NCBI RefSeq assembly: GCF_000485595.1
Contig: NW_014577135.1
Span: 378,249 to 407,670, forward strand
Source: Priapulus caudatus
Taxonomy: Eukaryota > Priapulida > Priapulimorpha > Priapulimorphida > Priapulidae
Direction: 5' to 3'
Length of the DNA: 29,422 bases
Below, one piece after another: positions 1 through 11,638 of the stretch. Position numbers and translations under genes: made by a program. The stretch's first letter is position 1. Each line of letters begins with the position of its first letter. The notes beneath the pieces are model-generated. The model did no database searches, was not told the DNA's origin, and worked only from the letters and a program-made list of their open reading frames with translations.

Positions 1-303
1 GCTCGATATCTTTTGCAACCGTAAATGAGGTAGACACTCCAACTTGGTCGACATTGCTATCTAATTTGGAGTGCGGGGAACGTTATTAATTCGAATGACA
101 TTGACCTCATTTTATATTAATAATTAAGTGTATGCAACGCAGTCTTGCAATTAAGGATATTCCAACGCTGGCATAGCGGAAGAACCGTACACATTGCTAA
201 CGCGGGCGGGGTTTCACGCCAGGTATTTCCAGCTGTGTGTTGTGGTGTGGCAGTGAGTGTTGCTCACTGCCGCAGTAGAGAAGCCCAGTTCGTAGTTAAG
301 CAC
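1..303. other. Unique flank left of the outer inverted-repeat arm
   Basis: No exon, RNA gene or mobile element could be recognised. An open frame runs from 145 to 390, but it crosses into the repeat arm and shows no family motif, so I do not call a gene. The only structure seen is a small perfect hairpin at 249-271. Homology with the right side of the window stops at about 304. Confidence 0.6.
249..271. repeat. Short perfect hairpin
   Basis: The sequence GGCAGTGAG, a 5-nt loop TGTTG, then CTCACTGCC forms a perfect 9-bp stem. No T-run follows it and no gene is near, so no function is assigned. Confidence 0.6.
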
Positions 304-899
304 TTTAGCATGCACATTGCCACATTTTGCCAGAATTTCATACAATTATATTTAAGATTAACAATTAGATCTTCATTCGATAGGTATTAGATTTTGTTCT
401 ATGGCTGAATGTCCCTCTGTGAGCATTTTAAATACAAGTTCAGGTGGATATCTGTCCGGCATTACTGTAGCGGAAAGGGCATCGCGTTGGTTCGTGTGAC
501 ATAGATGAATGCTACTGTTATAAGGTTTTGCAGCGTTAAACGTGAGCACGACTACATCCCCATGTAGACTTCGTCGTGGCCATCTCTGTGAATGGTCGCG
601 TCAGCAGTTCAGCCACTCGACAAATCCCTTACATCTCGGTCTTATTATGGGATATGTTAATGGCCATTTTGGTACATTGATATGATTCTGCGTGAATCTA
701 CTCGTTATTACGTTGATTCGTGGCTTATCCTCGCGCTTGTTAAGGTCAACAGCGTTCATGTTGCGGTTGATTTAGTGCGGTAATTGCGGCGGGTGTGTCG
801 CTACACTACATGGAGTGAATAGTTCACGCAGTATCTTCTTAGGCTACGCGTATATTTAGCCAACCAAAACCCATGTAGCTATTTTTCTGGTATGAGAGA
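304..899. repeat. Outer inverted-repeat arm, left copy
   Basis: This segment reads as the reverse complement of 25023-25594. Matching landmarks are TTTAGCATGC at 304-313 against GCATGCTAAA at 25585-25594, and CCATGTAGCTA near 871-881 against TAGCTACATGG near 25040. Between these points the order of words is conserved, with many single-base indels. No gene was recognised in either copy. The arm is separated from the main left arm only by a GT microsatellite, whereas on the right side about 5.8 kb intervenes. Confidence 0.85.
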
Positions 900-957
900 A
901 AGTGGACGTTGGACGTGAATTACGTGTATGCCGCGGCGCGCCCGCGCGGCGCGCGCG

Positions 958-1062
958 CTGTGTGTGTGTGTGTGTGTGTGTGTGTCGTGTGTGTGTGTGT
1001 GTGTGTGTGGTGCTGTGTGTGTGTGTGTGTGTGGTGTGTGTGTGTGTGTGTGTTGTGCTGTG
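958..1062. repeat. (GT)n microsatellite at an arm boundary
   Basis: This is an interrupted GT/TG dinucleotide tract of about 100 bp, preceded by a CG-rich stretch (GCGCGCCCGCGCGGCGCGCG) at about 935-957. Open frames through it are low-complexity artefacts. It is the position at which the left inverted-repeat arm is continuous but the right arm is interrupted; the right-hand equivalent is a (CA)n tract at 19176-19194. Confidence 0.9.
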
Positions 1063-2192
1063 TGGCACCTGCGTCACAGCTTCTAAAGCCACGTACACGC
1101 GCATTTGTTGTGAACTATTGACTTGCGGCAAGCAAAAATATTGTAAAGAAAAAAAGACAGACAGTAGGCTAACATCAATTGCGCTTTACTTTATGCAACA
1201 CGAACCATTCTGCGCGCGTCAATATTCGCATGCAACCAGGTGTGTGTATGCAGGATGGACCACATTGGCAACAATTCCGACATAATGAATACCGGGAAAA
1301 GGTTTGATTCTATCGTGTCTTCTGACGTCATGAGTGTTTTAAGGGGCACGGCTCACTACAACGTACGCGGGCCAAATCCAAACGCCTGGAATGGTCACAA
1401 TGCGGTATCGTGATAGTGGAGAATAGTCACGGACAGAGGTGGCCCACCTTAGCTGCTTTAGCCAGCGATTAAGAATAAAATAATAAAATAAATCAATACA
1501 ACTTTCGCATAAAAGTTGAGTGTATCTTTATTACAGCGTGATCGCTGTTGCTATGGAATAAAACACGCCCACTGTCTCAAGCTCATTCCACTGGTACGAT
1601 CTATCACTGGCAGTTCCACCTATTTGTCAAATACGGTCAAGCAATAAATAATCCATAGTATAGAGCACTAAGCGTTCATCACGTATAGGAGTATACTAGC
1701 GCGAAAACAACCGTACGATTTCATAGACACAACGTTGCACTGCATTGGTGATACATTTAAAGTTTCACATCGTTTCGTTCAACTCTTCCTACTGACGATA
1801 TCACGCGATGGCAATAGTTTCGAACGATATCGGTTGCGGTGGAAATAGACAGTGGCGACGGTACTTCCTCAGGCGAGCCGGCTCAAATTAAGATGTCGAT
1901 CAATGCAGTCGGTCACACGGCGGTTACCTTCTGTCGACTAGAACAAGTTTTTTTTCGAAGATACTTTAACTTCTGCCCCTCGCCAATTAGTCGTAGTATT
2001 ACGCCTTCACTCTATTTCTATTTGTTTTCGCAGTCGTATGTAAACGGTTGGGTTTACGCGGGTTCTCTTATACACGCACGCCACACAAGGCCTCTTCGTT
2101 CACCGAGCGTATCACATTGCTGCGTCCCTGACGGTGAAAAGCTCACAGAAAAAGAGATTCGTGTATAAATTCCTGTCATTTCACTTTACAGC

Positions 2193-2199
2193 ATATTAT
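2193..2199. other. Empty target site of the 18006-18080 fold-back element
   Basis: The left arm reads CAGCATATTATATGTACAG here. In the right arm the complementary site is split by a 75-bp palindromic insertion flanked by ATAATAT on both sides. The left arm has one copy of that 7-mer, in complement ATATTAT, and no insertion. This marks the locus as the pre-insertion state or a precise excision. Confidence 0.75.
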
Positions 2200-2928
2200 A
2201 TGTACAGAAATCTTTTATGCCGTATCGCCAAGAAACTATACTGACGCGCGGATTGAATCATCTTTAATTGGTGCGGAAGACGCGCTTGAAGAAACACAGG
2301 GTAAGTATACCGTCCATCAATGAAAAGGTTATCGTAATAATCATGTGTGATATATACAGAAATGTTCAGAACCGCATGTTCGGATCCACGCGCACCACAG
2401 TTACGACAACACACCATATATATTATTACACGAAAACCACGAGACGCCGAAACTCAGCAAGTTATCATAAAATCGCAAATTACTTAATTATAAAGGAAAA
2501 TAAACGCGAACAACCAGAAAAATCCGCAAGACACGAGGCTTTTCGAACTTTATTTTTATTTTCAACTTGCAGTTGTCTTGTATTCTTAAGTATGTTAAGC
2601 TTTTAAATCTGTTTTATAATATACTAAGCAACTATGTCATTTATATGAAGATAATATAGTTCTATGAAAGTTCTACTCATGGTATAAATATCCTGATTTA
2701 TCATGGCATAACACTAACAGGAATAGATTGAACAGCGAAATCCAGTAGGAGTCTGCACAGTCGCACCGCACTAACCTAAAGAATACCCTTTATAACCGGA
2801 ACAAAACTGTTAACAGCTGCCAAGAACAACAGGCAATGAACGAAACATCATGGAACGACAAGAGATTATGCTAGTAATCAGAGGAGCGTCGGAGAAGAAA
2901 CGATGAGAGAGGAATGGGCAGCCCGGAG

Positions 2929-2930
<2 letters not shown>

Positions 2931-2963
<33 letters not shown>

Positions 2964-3119
2964 AGTAGAGAGAGAGAGAAGAGATGAGATGAGAGAGAGA
3001 GTAGGAGAATAGAGAGACAGGCGAATGAAGAAAGAGAGAGGGGAGAGCCTCGAAGATGTGGGAGAAGAAGAGAGGAAAAGAGGGGGGGAGTAGAGAGAGA
3101 GAGCAGAGAGAGAGACGAG
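2931..3119. repeat. Interrupted (GA)n microsatellite in the left arm
   Basis: A purine-rich GAGA tract with G-runs and short interruptions. It pairs with the CT tract at 17144-17303 in the right arm. The flanking words (GAGGAGCG before, CGGTCACG after) are conserved in complement, so the tract was present before the arms separated. Serine/leucine-rich minus-strand frames here are low-complexity. Confidence 0.88.
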
Positions 3120-6100
3120 AGCGGTCACGACGAAACAATTTGCATTTTTGACAATGAATAAAATGAATTCGAAAATAGGCGAAACACGGAACGCCAGATG
3201 GCTCCTCTCCATATAAAAACCAGCACGAATTGCTTGACAATACGGCCTGATGGGTGGTGCGGAGGAGGAGAGAATGCGGCGGAATGTGTCACCGTCGCAG
3301 GAAACGGGTTTCTCTGGGTCACCACACGTGACGTTCATCGCATCGTATTTGCACAACAACCAAAAACATTGCCACGATAGCTATCATATAGATGACATTC
3401 GAAACTCAATTATAAGCTCTAGGATTGATAAAGCACGGAACAGTAATAATAAAGACTTCCAATAATCTGTATACACCAATATTTACAATCTTAACACGAT
3501 TTGCTTCAAAAGTTGCTTCAAGACGGGCAAGCCAAACAGCCACAGCCACAAACCACAACCACCATCGGACTAACACTAATGACGTCACTCAGAAAATTCA
3601 TACTCGTTTTAGATGGCTTAAACGCCGTCCCCATCAGTTGACTGTGTTGATCAAACTATATTAATGAACTGTGGATGTCCAGGCGCGCGGCACACCGCGG
3701 CTTATAGACCAGCGTTAAAACAACCTGATCTATATTCATGCCACGACATCAAGCCACCAAATCATACAAAGAACATTGAGTCAAGTATTTTGCCTACAGG
3801 TAAGTAAAATAAAATTGAAATTTGAAAGCCCTGATATTCTGATATGTAGTGTGCACCGCCCGCTGCCCTATATTACTCATTTGACCGATAGGTGCAGTGG
3901 CCGCAGTGCAGAACTCCGGCTCTAGGCAAAAAACCCAAGCAGTTCTTCCTAACGCATCGATGTCCCATAAATGCATCTTCTAAGCTCTAAAATAGTAGAC
4001 TTTGTACATTTACGGTTTAGTAAAAACCGAGACGATGCCGCCACAGGTAAAAGACGCCTCGTACTTATGATATTTGAACAATGCCGACACAACCGCGCCA
4101 ATATAGCGAAACCCGCGCATGCGCATGCTCGCTCTGCGACATGGGATAACATGATTTTTAAAAACAAAAAAAGTACAGTCAACTTTTACAAGATATGATT
4201 TAGTTACGAAATGTTTTCTTCAACAATAAAATTTATGCGGAATGTAGATTCGTTATCGATCTTACGCATCAAATCAACGTCGATGCCGAACAAAATTCAT
4301 GAGGGTCGAACAAACAAAACAATGATAAATATTGGATAAACAGCCTCATCAACGTCGCGCCTGAGCTCAGGTACACAATAAATCACGAAGCACTTCCTAA
4401 AAACTAATAATGTCACCCTATCTAATCGTATATTTGGCAAAGAATAAATTGATATACTTTTCGTATTTTTTTGCTATTTTTTATGATACTAAAGCACATC
4501 CAAGCAACGAACCGCTGACCAACGAAATTTTTATTGAAAGGTAAAACTGCAGCAGGCACATTTGGTAAGCAATCACGTTCGCCTACTCACGCATGCTTCT
4601 GCTAGAAACTACTGCTTCGTTATGTAACGAATTATAATTGTTATCAAGTTGGCCATTGAGCTATCATAAGGTTACTATACTTTGTTTAATATGTAGATAA
4701 TATAATGTGCCTTACACTACTCGCCTATATTACGTAATTTTGCTAGCTCCAACTCGCAGAGAAACGCGAAATGGGTTACATGGTTAGCGCCTGCAGCAGT
4801 CAATGCAGCATGACAAATTAATATTTCGAATAAAATACTGATAAGAGAATTAATATCCGTAGGTTTTCAATATTATTAATAATAAATAAAATATCATGAA
4901 AATAGAGGTGTCCCCCCAATCTTGTCACAAAACTTCATTTCATCTTTGGCATTTCTGGATCACAAATTGTTTTGCCGAACAGCGTAGTGTACCACATCCA
5001 ACAAATTACACCAAGACAAGTTTTTAGATAACAAGACTGAACACCAAACTGTAAACGGACGTACAGTAACTCAACGACAGAAATTAAAATTAATGTCATA
5101 ACTCATAGCTTGTGACTAGATCCGAAGACTTCCACTTGCACCCGGCATTGATTTATGTGATGTTACCATCCTTAACGCTCACTACAACTACTTCTATGTA
5201 ATGCTAACCTAAAATTGCCTGACCAATAAATATTTGCACTTGGCAAAAGTCCACGATAAATATAAGTCGATAAGTAAATAAACGAAAAAAATCTTGTTAA
5301 TCAATAATGCTATATATCTCCTAAGCTTACGTTCATGCGCACAATGTAGGTTTTAACGATTGTTCAACCCCCTTGTTGCGACGTGTAGCTCCCACCGCTG
5401 TCGTCTGCACACATGCCCAGCAGACGCGCACGCGTCATATGATTGCGTTTTGTCATCTCACAGCGTCAAGCGTTGTCCACGCTACACGCACGCCACGCGA
5501 TACAACGCCTTGCGAAAAGTCTGTATGAAGCCATAACAATCGCCAGCAGTATTTGGCACTTAGACTATTTCTCACCTTACAACGCAATATATTACGCGTG
5601 GAATCGGCTTATTAAAACGACATTACACAATTCTAAAGTGAATCTTGTATATAATTATACGCGATGTAGGCCTACGCTACCTAAAGTCGTCTACAAGACA
5701 TACTTCGAAAACTTAACTGAGAGTTATAGCTGCATAATAATAAACAAGACGTTTCTCCATACATACCGCGGATCACGGCGCCAATTAGCCAAGATACAAT
5801 TGCACGCATGACACGTGATCGCGTCCGAAACACGTGACTGTGACGTTCACAACCGTCGCTCCGCCAAGATTGTTGGTTCACGACAGATCTCAAACATCGA
5901 CGTTTTTGAGAATCAGCCAGAGGAATGCCCTCGGTTAAACTATGCAATAATTTAACATTTTAATGGAACACCAAGCAGCACGGGGGTGACGCAGGAACGG
6001 CCGTAAACGTAATGCGTTCATATCAGGAGGCCTTTGCTGGCTGATCCAGCAGACAAGCACGCAGCAAAATGTCGCGTAAGCGTTGGTGCAATTTGCCCTC

Positions 6101-8091
6101 GCGTTAAATCACCTATAAGCGAATCTACGAGTATTACAATCTAACAGCCTGCCATGTCGAGACGCCGACCGACTTGACTTCTCTACATAGAAATCGAAAA
6201 TCGCAATAACACCTCTTCGTTGACGGTACTGATTTACTAAGCCCTATAACGAATGGCGTCAAAACATGTGTAGCTGCCCTTTACGGAAAGGTAACTTCAT
6301 CGAGGGGGATCTTCAACAACTATTTTAGATATACACGGGAAAAATTTACAGCGTCAACTATTTCGATTATATCATTTTGGTTTTAAACAACCTAATTAAT
6401 AAGCGTCATGGACCTATCATGTGATGAGTTGAGCCGCGCGCTCGAAGCGACGTCGTACACTACTACAAACTTTGGACTTCACGGGTTTCGCTGAAAACTG
6501 ACAGAATCTTTAACAAACACGGAGCGATTGGCAAGACTATTCATTAGTTCATTCACGGTCAAGTATTACTATCCACAGTATTCCGTTGCCACAACAGTCA
6601 CTATGACAGCACATGTACTAGCGACGTCATCAAAAAGGACGCGCACGCTGCACGAACAACACCGATGACGAACCGTGAAATGAACTCATTACACCAAAAC
6701 GCTTGGCCGAACTGAAACCACCAAACCGTACATTGAACTGGACGATGACAAACAACGATGCAGTGTGATACGCTTATTCGCCTGGCTGTTTGGCTTCTCG
6801 GCCATTTTCTTCCAATCACACTCTGCACTGAACTGTGAATACTCCTTCCAACCCCACGGACGAACTCACACAGGAAAAGAAAATATATTTCTTCCAAATA
6901 GGACTAGAGACTCTTTAGTCAAAATATTGAGGGCCTCTTTAGTCATCAGATTGTTTTAAGTATCGTACTTATACAGAATATATTAAGTAGAAATACTTTA
7001 CGTTTTAAGTAAAATATTGGCCTTTCGAGTGTTATATTACAGACGATCATTTGTCACGGCTAAAAGTATACTTTATTCTATGTGTACATATTAGAATATA
7101 ATATACATTCTATAAAAGGGGCGTTTAAATAAGAATACGCCTCAGCTCGTTATGCGTTCTATAGCTGTTACGTGTGTAAATTGTCTCTTCATCTTCCGCG
7201 AAAGCTTATAGGAATTTTGGAGAGGTTTAGCAATGAAGTTGCGGTCTCATTTGTATATAAATCGGTTATAGAGACTCTATTTTGGGAAATGTTAGCAGCA
7301 ATGAAATGAAGGGGCACGGCTCGTAAACGGCTGACAAGCAGAAGAGTTTTGTTTGGGCGGAAGAATGAGCAGACGAAAAATTTCAAAACATCTTTCGTGT
7401 AAATAGTCCGAGCGCTAGTCTCAGACAGTCACCACTGACGTGAGTAGAATTAACGGTGTTCCCTGTATAAAACATACTTTATATACAAGTGAAAACCAGT
7501 GAATACACGTGGTACTTGGTTCAGATTGCGCGAAGCGGCGAAAACGCCACGCATAAGGATAAACCAAGTAACATTCTTTATCATAAAGTATTCCGTCAAC
7601 GCAACTGTGAAGATATCTGCTTCCAATTTGCGCCTCCTCTTTTCGTGACGACGTTTTCTGCACGACAAAAATAACTGCAACATCCCCAATATAGGCGAGG
7701 GCGGCCTCGTTGTATACACACACTCTCTCTCTCCCTCTCAATATCGATGATCACTAATCCAGCAGCTGCTGTCACAGGCAGCCCGCTGTGCTGGTCCGTC
7801 CCATAACGCGTTTCTAAAACAGTTATATCAGGAGTGCTATATATCTCACAATACAAACAAATAATAATAATATTACAATTTAAGAAGATATCATTCGCGA
7901 GATAACATGCGCGTCATATTGACGATAGGAAAAAGAGATAGATATAGCAGCTAGAGATGGAGATGAAGATGGGGAGGAAGATGTAGATAGACAGATAATA
8001 TATATATAGAGAGAGAGAGAGAAGAAAAATGTCAGAGTGATAAAACGATACATGTATTTCTGTATATGTGGACGGGATGACTTGGCAAGAT

Positions 8092-8148
8092 GTGGAGAGA
8101 GAGAGCAGAGAGAGAGAGCACGAGGGGGAGAGGGAGAGAGCACACACA

Positions 8149-8182
<34 letters not shown>

Positions 8183-8217
8183 CAGGTAAGAGAGAGGAGA
8201 GAGGAGAGACGAGAGGT

Positions 8218-8259
<42 letters not shown>
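8092..8259. repeat. Interrupted (GA)n microsatellite, inner end of the left arm
   Basis: About 168 bp of GAGA units with a recognisable interruption, CACGAGGGGGAGAGGGAGAG followed by a short CA run. The same interruption, in complement, occurs near 12255-12290. The inverted repeat ends inside this tract: the following AGTGAAGTAATATATTTATTT has no counterpart on the other side. Confidence 0.88.
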
Positions 8260-8261
<2 letters not shown>

Positions 8262-8654
8262 TGAAGTAATATATTTATTTATTTATTTATTTATATACAG
8301 ATGTGCTGTGTCATATAAAATGTAGTAGGTTATATGAATCAATATTAGGTAATTATAGATGTCTTAATAAACATAGCATACGTGTCTGAGATGTGTCATT
8401 TCGCAGTGATAAACAAACAAAAACACAGACTAGTCACTCTTAACTGCACTGTCCTACGAAACTGTGCGAATCAACAGCTACAGTGTCTAGACGCAGATAC
8501 TTTAATCAGAAACGCAGCGAAATGTCTGCGTTCCTTAACAGATTACACAGAAGAACAATTAAATGTTGTATACGAGGAAGTTTAGAGATAGGCTCACGGA
8601 TATGATAAATCAGCGGCTCCGTATTGAAAGACTTGTGTATTGTGACATATACAG
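8260..8654 (+). other. Single-copy spacer before the first CELF exon seen
   Basis: The stretch starts with a short ATTT repeat (about 8268-8296). It holds no recognisable exon and ends at a plausible splice acceptor, ACATATACAG at 8645-8654. It is probably CELF intron. A 67-codon open frame (8382-8585) has no visible domain and is not called. Confidence 0.55.
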
Positions 8655-8786
8655 CGGCACAGCAGGTCAATGGCTCGATCCAGAACATGCCCTCACCGAC
8701 CGCAGCTGTTGCTGGCTTCAACATTGCTCAAGCCAACGGGCAGCCAAGCGAGATCTACACTAATGGCATCCCTGCACAGTATGCTG
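8655..8786 (+). CDS. CELF/Bruno-like gene, linker exon (divergent domain)
   Basis: This is the first of five consecutive exons of a CELF (CUGBP/Elav-like, Bruno) RNA-binding protein, a family that controls splicing and mRNA stability or translation by binding GU-rich RNA. The exon is 132 nt, runs from an AG acceptor at 8653-8654 to a GTATGT donor at 8787, and begins and ends in phase 1 like the next three. It encodes a Gln/Ala/Asn-rich stretch containing QQVNGSIQNMPSPTAAVAG and ending GIPAQYAG, typical of the low-complexity linker between RRM2 and RRM3. The reading frame is clean. RRM1 and RRM2 exons are not in the window and presumably lie upstream. The exon identity rests mainly on phase, spacing and its neighbours; the upstream acceptor could instead be the CACAG ending at 8662. 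Confidence 0.78.
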
Positions 8787-9016
8787 GTATGTGTAGATCA
8801 AAATTATCAATCTCGTGACAGCTCCCCATAACGTCGTTATAGGTGAATGGCTAAAAATCTAACTAGAGTAAGCCTGCTCGTGTTACTATTTGCGGTAAAG
8901 ATATTGGAAGAGTCGCAATCGTACTGCGTTTTAAATGTGCGCATGCGCCGTTTGCTGTTATTCGGAAATCAGGAATAGCAAAGTACGAGCAAGTAAATGT
9001 TCATCTATACTTGCAG

Positions 9017-9076
9017 CTCAAGGAGTCGGCAGCGGGGACCCTCTTCAACAGTATGCTGGCATACAGCAATTCGCTG
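9017..9076 (+). CDS. CELF/Bruno-like gene, 60-nt linker exon (DPLQQYAGIQQFAG)
   Basis: A 60-nt exon lies between acceptor CTTGCAG (ending 9016) and donor GTGAGC (9077). It is phase 1 on both sides, so it is skippable without a frameshift. It encodes GVGSGDPLQQYAGIQQFA and splices to the next exon to give AYPAAYGQ. A DPLQQ-YAG-QQ motif followed by AYPAAYGQ is, from memory, the hallmark of the divergent domain just before RRM3 in the CELF3-6/Drosophila bruno-3 branch, unlike CELF1/2. The frame is intact. Confidence 0.9.
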
Positions 9077-9506
9077 GTGAGCAGAGATAATCAGTTTAAA
9101 TCGAATTAGCATGTTGCTAGCCGTACTAAGCGTTATTGCTGGTGTTGCCATGGTTTCCACAGTAGCATTTGACATAGAAAGTCGAATATCGCTTCTTGAG
9201 TGGATCATAGACTATTGCAATATGCCATTACATTTACCCGAGGACGCGTCTGCGATCGTAGAATCAACTTTCAGTGATCATCATCGTAATGGTAAATGTC
9301 GGGTGACTATCAGCGTCGCTGCGAGCGGCACCGTGCCTCCCCTCATAGACAGCTCTTTATATAAACGCATGCGATCTTAACGTTGCTGCTAGCGACGTCA
9401 GAGTGCGCTGCGCAGAATTCTTTATCTATTGACTTTCCTCGAGGGAGAATGGCTGCTTCGCACTGTGTCTGCGTTACTGATGAAGTGATTTTGCTTGTCG
9501 TTGCAG

Positions 9507-9605
9507 CATATCCGGCTGCCTACGGGCAGTACACCCAGGCGCTGGCCCAGCAAGCCGCACTGCAGCAAGGCGCACAGATCAAGCATGATGGAAAGTTCCT
9601 ATCAG
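9507..9605 (+). CDS. CELF/Bruno-like gene, 99-nt linker exon (AYPAAYGQ)
   Basis: The acceptor is CGTTGCAG (ending 9506) and the donor is GTACGG (from 9606). The exon is phase 1 to phase 1 and 99 nt, again a multiple of three. It encodes YPAAYGQYTQALAQQAALQQ and then GAQIKHDGKFLSG just before RRM3. The AYPAAYGQ part is strongly conserved in CELF3-6/bruno-3 proteins. The C-terminal QIKHDGKFLSG differs from the Pro/Gln-rich, REGPEG-type linker I remember for vertebrate and fly members, so this end is lineage-specific or affected by uncertain exon structure. Confidence 0.9.
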
Positions 9606-9753
9606 GTACGGTATTATTAATCATGTTGTCTTCTCTCAGCATATATGCAGCGATACACAGTCGTGTGCGTGCGTGCGTGCGTGCGTGCGTGCGTTCGTTC
9701 GTTTTTTCGTGCGTGTGTGCGTGCGTACGTGCGTGCGTGCGTGCATGTGTGAG

Positions 9754-9801
<48 letters not shown>

Positions 9802-10995
9802 TGTGGGTATCCGTGATTAAGCGCGCGGTAATCGCAACAAGGGCAGTGCTACCAAAATTTACAAGTGAAAATTATAATTCTATCATCTTCTTTTTCCTGG
9901 CTACTGATTTAGTCAACATCAGAACAGTTTTAAGCTGGATGGGGCGAGGAGCAGTTAACTCGCACTTGTAGATGAAAATAGGATCATAGGATCGTGACGC
10001 TTGCGTTAGGCCAAAACAAAATATATGTGTGGTTACCGTTACATGCCGGAAAAAAAGGTGTAGGTAGGGGAAACATTTTATTTTCTTGAACATATTTTAT
10101 TTACGACCATGTCCGAAGGAGTGCGTTGTGCTTTTGAAGTAAGAACTGTCCAATTCTTTTTTCTTTTTCTTCTTTTTTTACTTTAAAGAAATTGACAAAT
10201 AAAATGTTTAGAGTCGCTGGAATAAATAGGGTCGGTCGGAAAACCGTAACACACCTATATTTTGTTTTGGTCTTAGTGCATATCTTTCTGTCCGCAGTAC
10301 GTAACGCACGATATAGTTTTGAATTTGGAGAACGCCATTATTGCAGTAGCACCCCGACCCCCTTATAACCACTACGTGTCGTTACCGCCAACAAAATGTA
10401 TCAGTAAATCCACGTCTAGTTAGATTGTAGTTTTATTGATTATTTGAGGTTTAAATAGCGAAGTACTTGCACGTCGTAGCATGCTAGCCGACATTTAGTA
10501 CAACAACAGTTACGTGCGACATTATAAATCGAGTGCTCGTTGAACACGTGGCGTGTGTGGTGGTGACTGCGTTAACAACTGAGCAAACCCTCGTAAATAT
10601 ACGTTCCGTTCGTCGACATACTATTGATTTTAGGATAAACGTTATGGCGCTGATCTTTATTTGCCTTTCTTATCTGTGGTGCTGTCCTAATAAGAATGAA
10701 ATCACGTGTATGGGCGCATACGAACACAAATTCAACCAATTTATTTCCGTCGTTCGCGAATACCCTTTAACGATTTGGCGTGACCACGTAATTTCCTCAT
10801 GCCTCTATTTGTTTCTAGCCGATAAACCGAATGATTGTATTTTAGTTACAAATTGTTTCGTTTTCATCGTGTTTTTGTTTGCTTCCTGCTTCACACGTTA
10901 TTGCATGCTTTCAGCTGACGTTGCTGACTGGTGCTACCCTCTACAGCCGAGAAATGGACATGTGATAGCTAACACGGTGCTGCCCTCTGCTGCAG
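9606..10995 (+). other. CELF intron of about 1.39 kb
   Basis: The intron runs from a GTACGG donor to a TCTGCTGCAG acceptor. It contains the GTGC tetranucleotide array (9663-9805) and otherwise AT-rich sequence without recognisable features. A 173-codon open frame (10533-11054) runs through its 3' end into the RRM3 exon in the wrong phase; it shows no domain I recognise and is treated as chance. Confidence 0.8.
9663..9805. repeat. (GTGC)n tetranucleotide array
   Basis: About 140 bp of GTGC/GCGT units with a few substitutions, inside the CELF intron. Shorter arrays of the same unit occur at 21985-22070 and 26294-26371 in unrelated flanking sequence, so this unit expands repeatedly in this genome. 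Cys/Val/Arg-rich open frames across it are artefacts. Confidence 0.92.
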
Positions 10996-11136
10996 GTCCG
11001 AGTTTGCAACCTGTTCATCCTATATCTGCCAGCAAGAGAATTTGGCGACGCTGAGCTATGCAGATGTTCATGCCATTCGGAATGTCATCAGCTCAAAAGT
11101 GTTTGTCGATCGCGCACAATCAAAGCAAGTGCTTTG
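10996..11136 (+). CDS. CELF/Bruno-like gene, RRM3 exon 1 (several indels)
   Basis: This exon encodes the first half of RRM3, the C-terminal RNA-recognition motif of CELF proteins. It lies between acceptor CTGCAG (ending 10995) and donor GTGAGT (from 11137). Family blocks are recognisable in different frames. CNLFILYLPAREFGDAEL contains RNP2 (LFI..L); MQMFMPFG follows in a second frame; VISSKVFVDRA and NQSKCFG follow in others. Compared with the canonical 144-nt exon, this one is 141 nt. The apparent changes are about -2 near GPEG, +3 around IYHLPQ, -1 between EL and MQ, -1 at GN, and -2 at RATN. As written it cannot be translated. Splice sites and codon content are otherwise well preserved, which fits sequencing error better than pseudogene decay. 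Confidence 0.9.
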
Positions 11137-11159
11137 GTGAGTATCGTACAGTAACACGA

Positions 11160-11345
11160 GAAACGCTAAGTTATTATAATTTAATAATTATAACTAATAA
11201 TGATGTGTTGATCATCATTATTGTGATAATAATAATAATAATAATAATGATAATAATAATAATAACTGTAGTAGTTAATAAATAGTAATAATAGTAATAT
11301 AATAATAACATAATTATTACATTATTAATTATAATATTAATTAAA
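11160..11345. repeat. AT-rich (TAA/ATT)n microsatellite in the last CELF intron
   Basis: Imperfect TAA/ATA trinucleotide units with GAT interruptions fill much of the 502-bp intron 11137-11638. No other feature was seen in that intron. Confidence 0.85.
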
Positions 11346-11638
11346 ATAATATGTCAGCACTACTTTTTTGCAGTAAGGCCTAGTATTTTGATAGTATTCA
11401 TAATGAAGATTATAATGAAATGATATGATCTCGAGCATTATCGACAGCATTATCGCATTATCAACAGTAACGATCTGCACAGGAGGCTGTTATTCTAACT
11501 CCTCTACCATGGCAATAATAAAGCACAATCTATATAACATAACTACGCAGTAGTATCCGAGTGGCATGCATGTACGTGAGGTGGCAACGATTTAGGTAAT
11601 TTTGTAGATTTAATGCGTACATTTGTCGTGCGTTCCAG

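Larger units (their letters stand above)
1065..8259. repeat. Main left arm of a ~7.2-kb inverted repeat
   Basis: The segment is the reverse complement of 11960-19177 along its whole length. Checked landmarks run in strict antiparallel order: 1066 with 19176, 1840 with 18430, 2881 with 17345, 3960 with 16320, 5440 with 14895, 6600 with 13785, 7450 with 12945 and 8085 with 12315. Differences are mostly one-base insertions or deletions plus microsatellite length. I found no convincing exon inside it. The longest open frames, for example 5443-5811, are broken in the partner copy and resemble nothing known. If the CELF gene extends leftwards, as its missing RRM1 and RRM2 suggest, this arm would lie in one of its introns. 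Confidence 0.93.

Noticed and set aside
3198-3380. Overlapping short + frames near 3198-3465
   Set aside because: No motif, and the equivalent in the right arm (about 16870-17060) has several indels.
5443-5811. 122-codon open frame in the left repeat arm
   Set aside because: The matching sequence in the right arm (about 14560-14901) is frameshifted at several places and no motif is visible.
10533-11054. 173-codon open frame on + in the CELF intron
   Set aside because: It runs into the RRM3 exon in the wrong phase, has no recognisable domain and is preceded by ordinary intron sequence; probably a chance frame.
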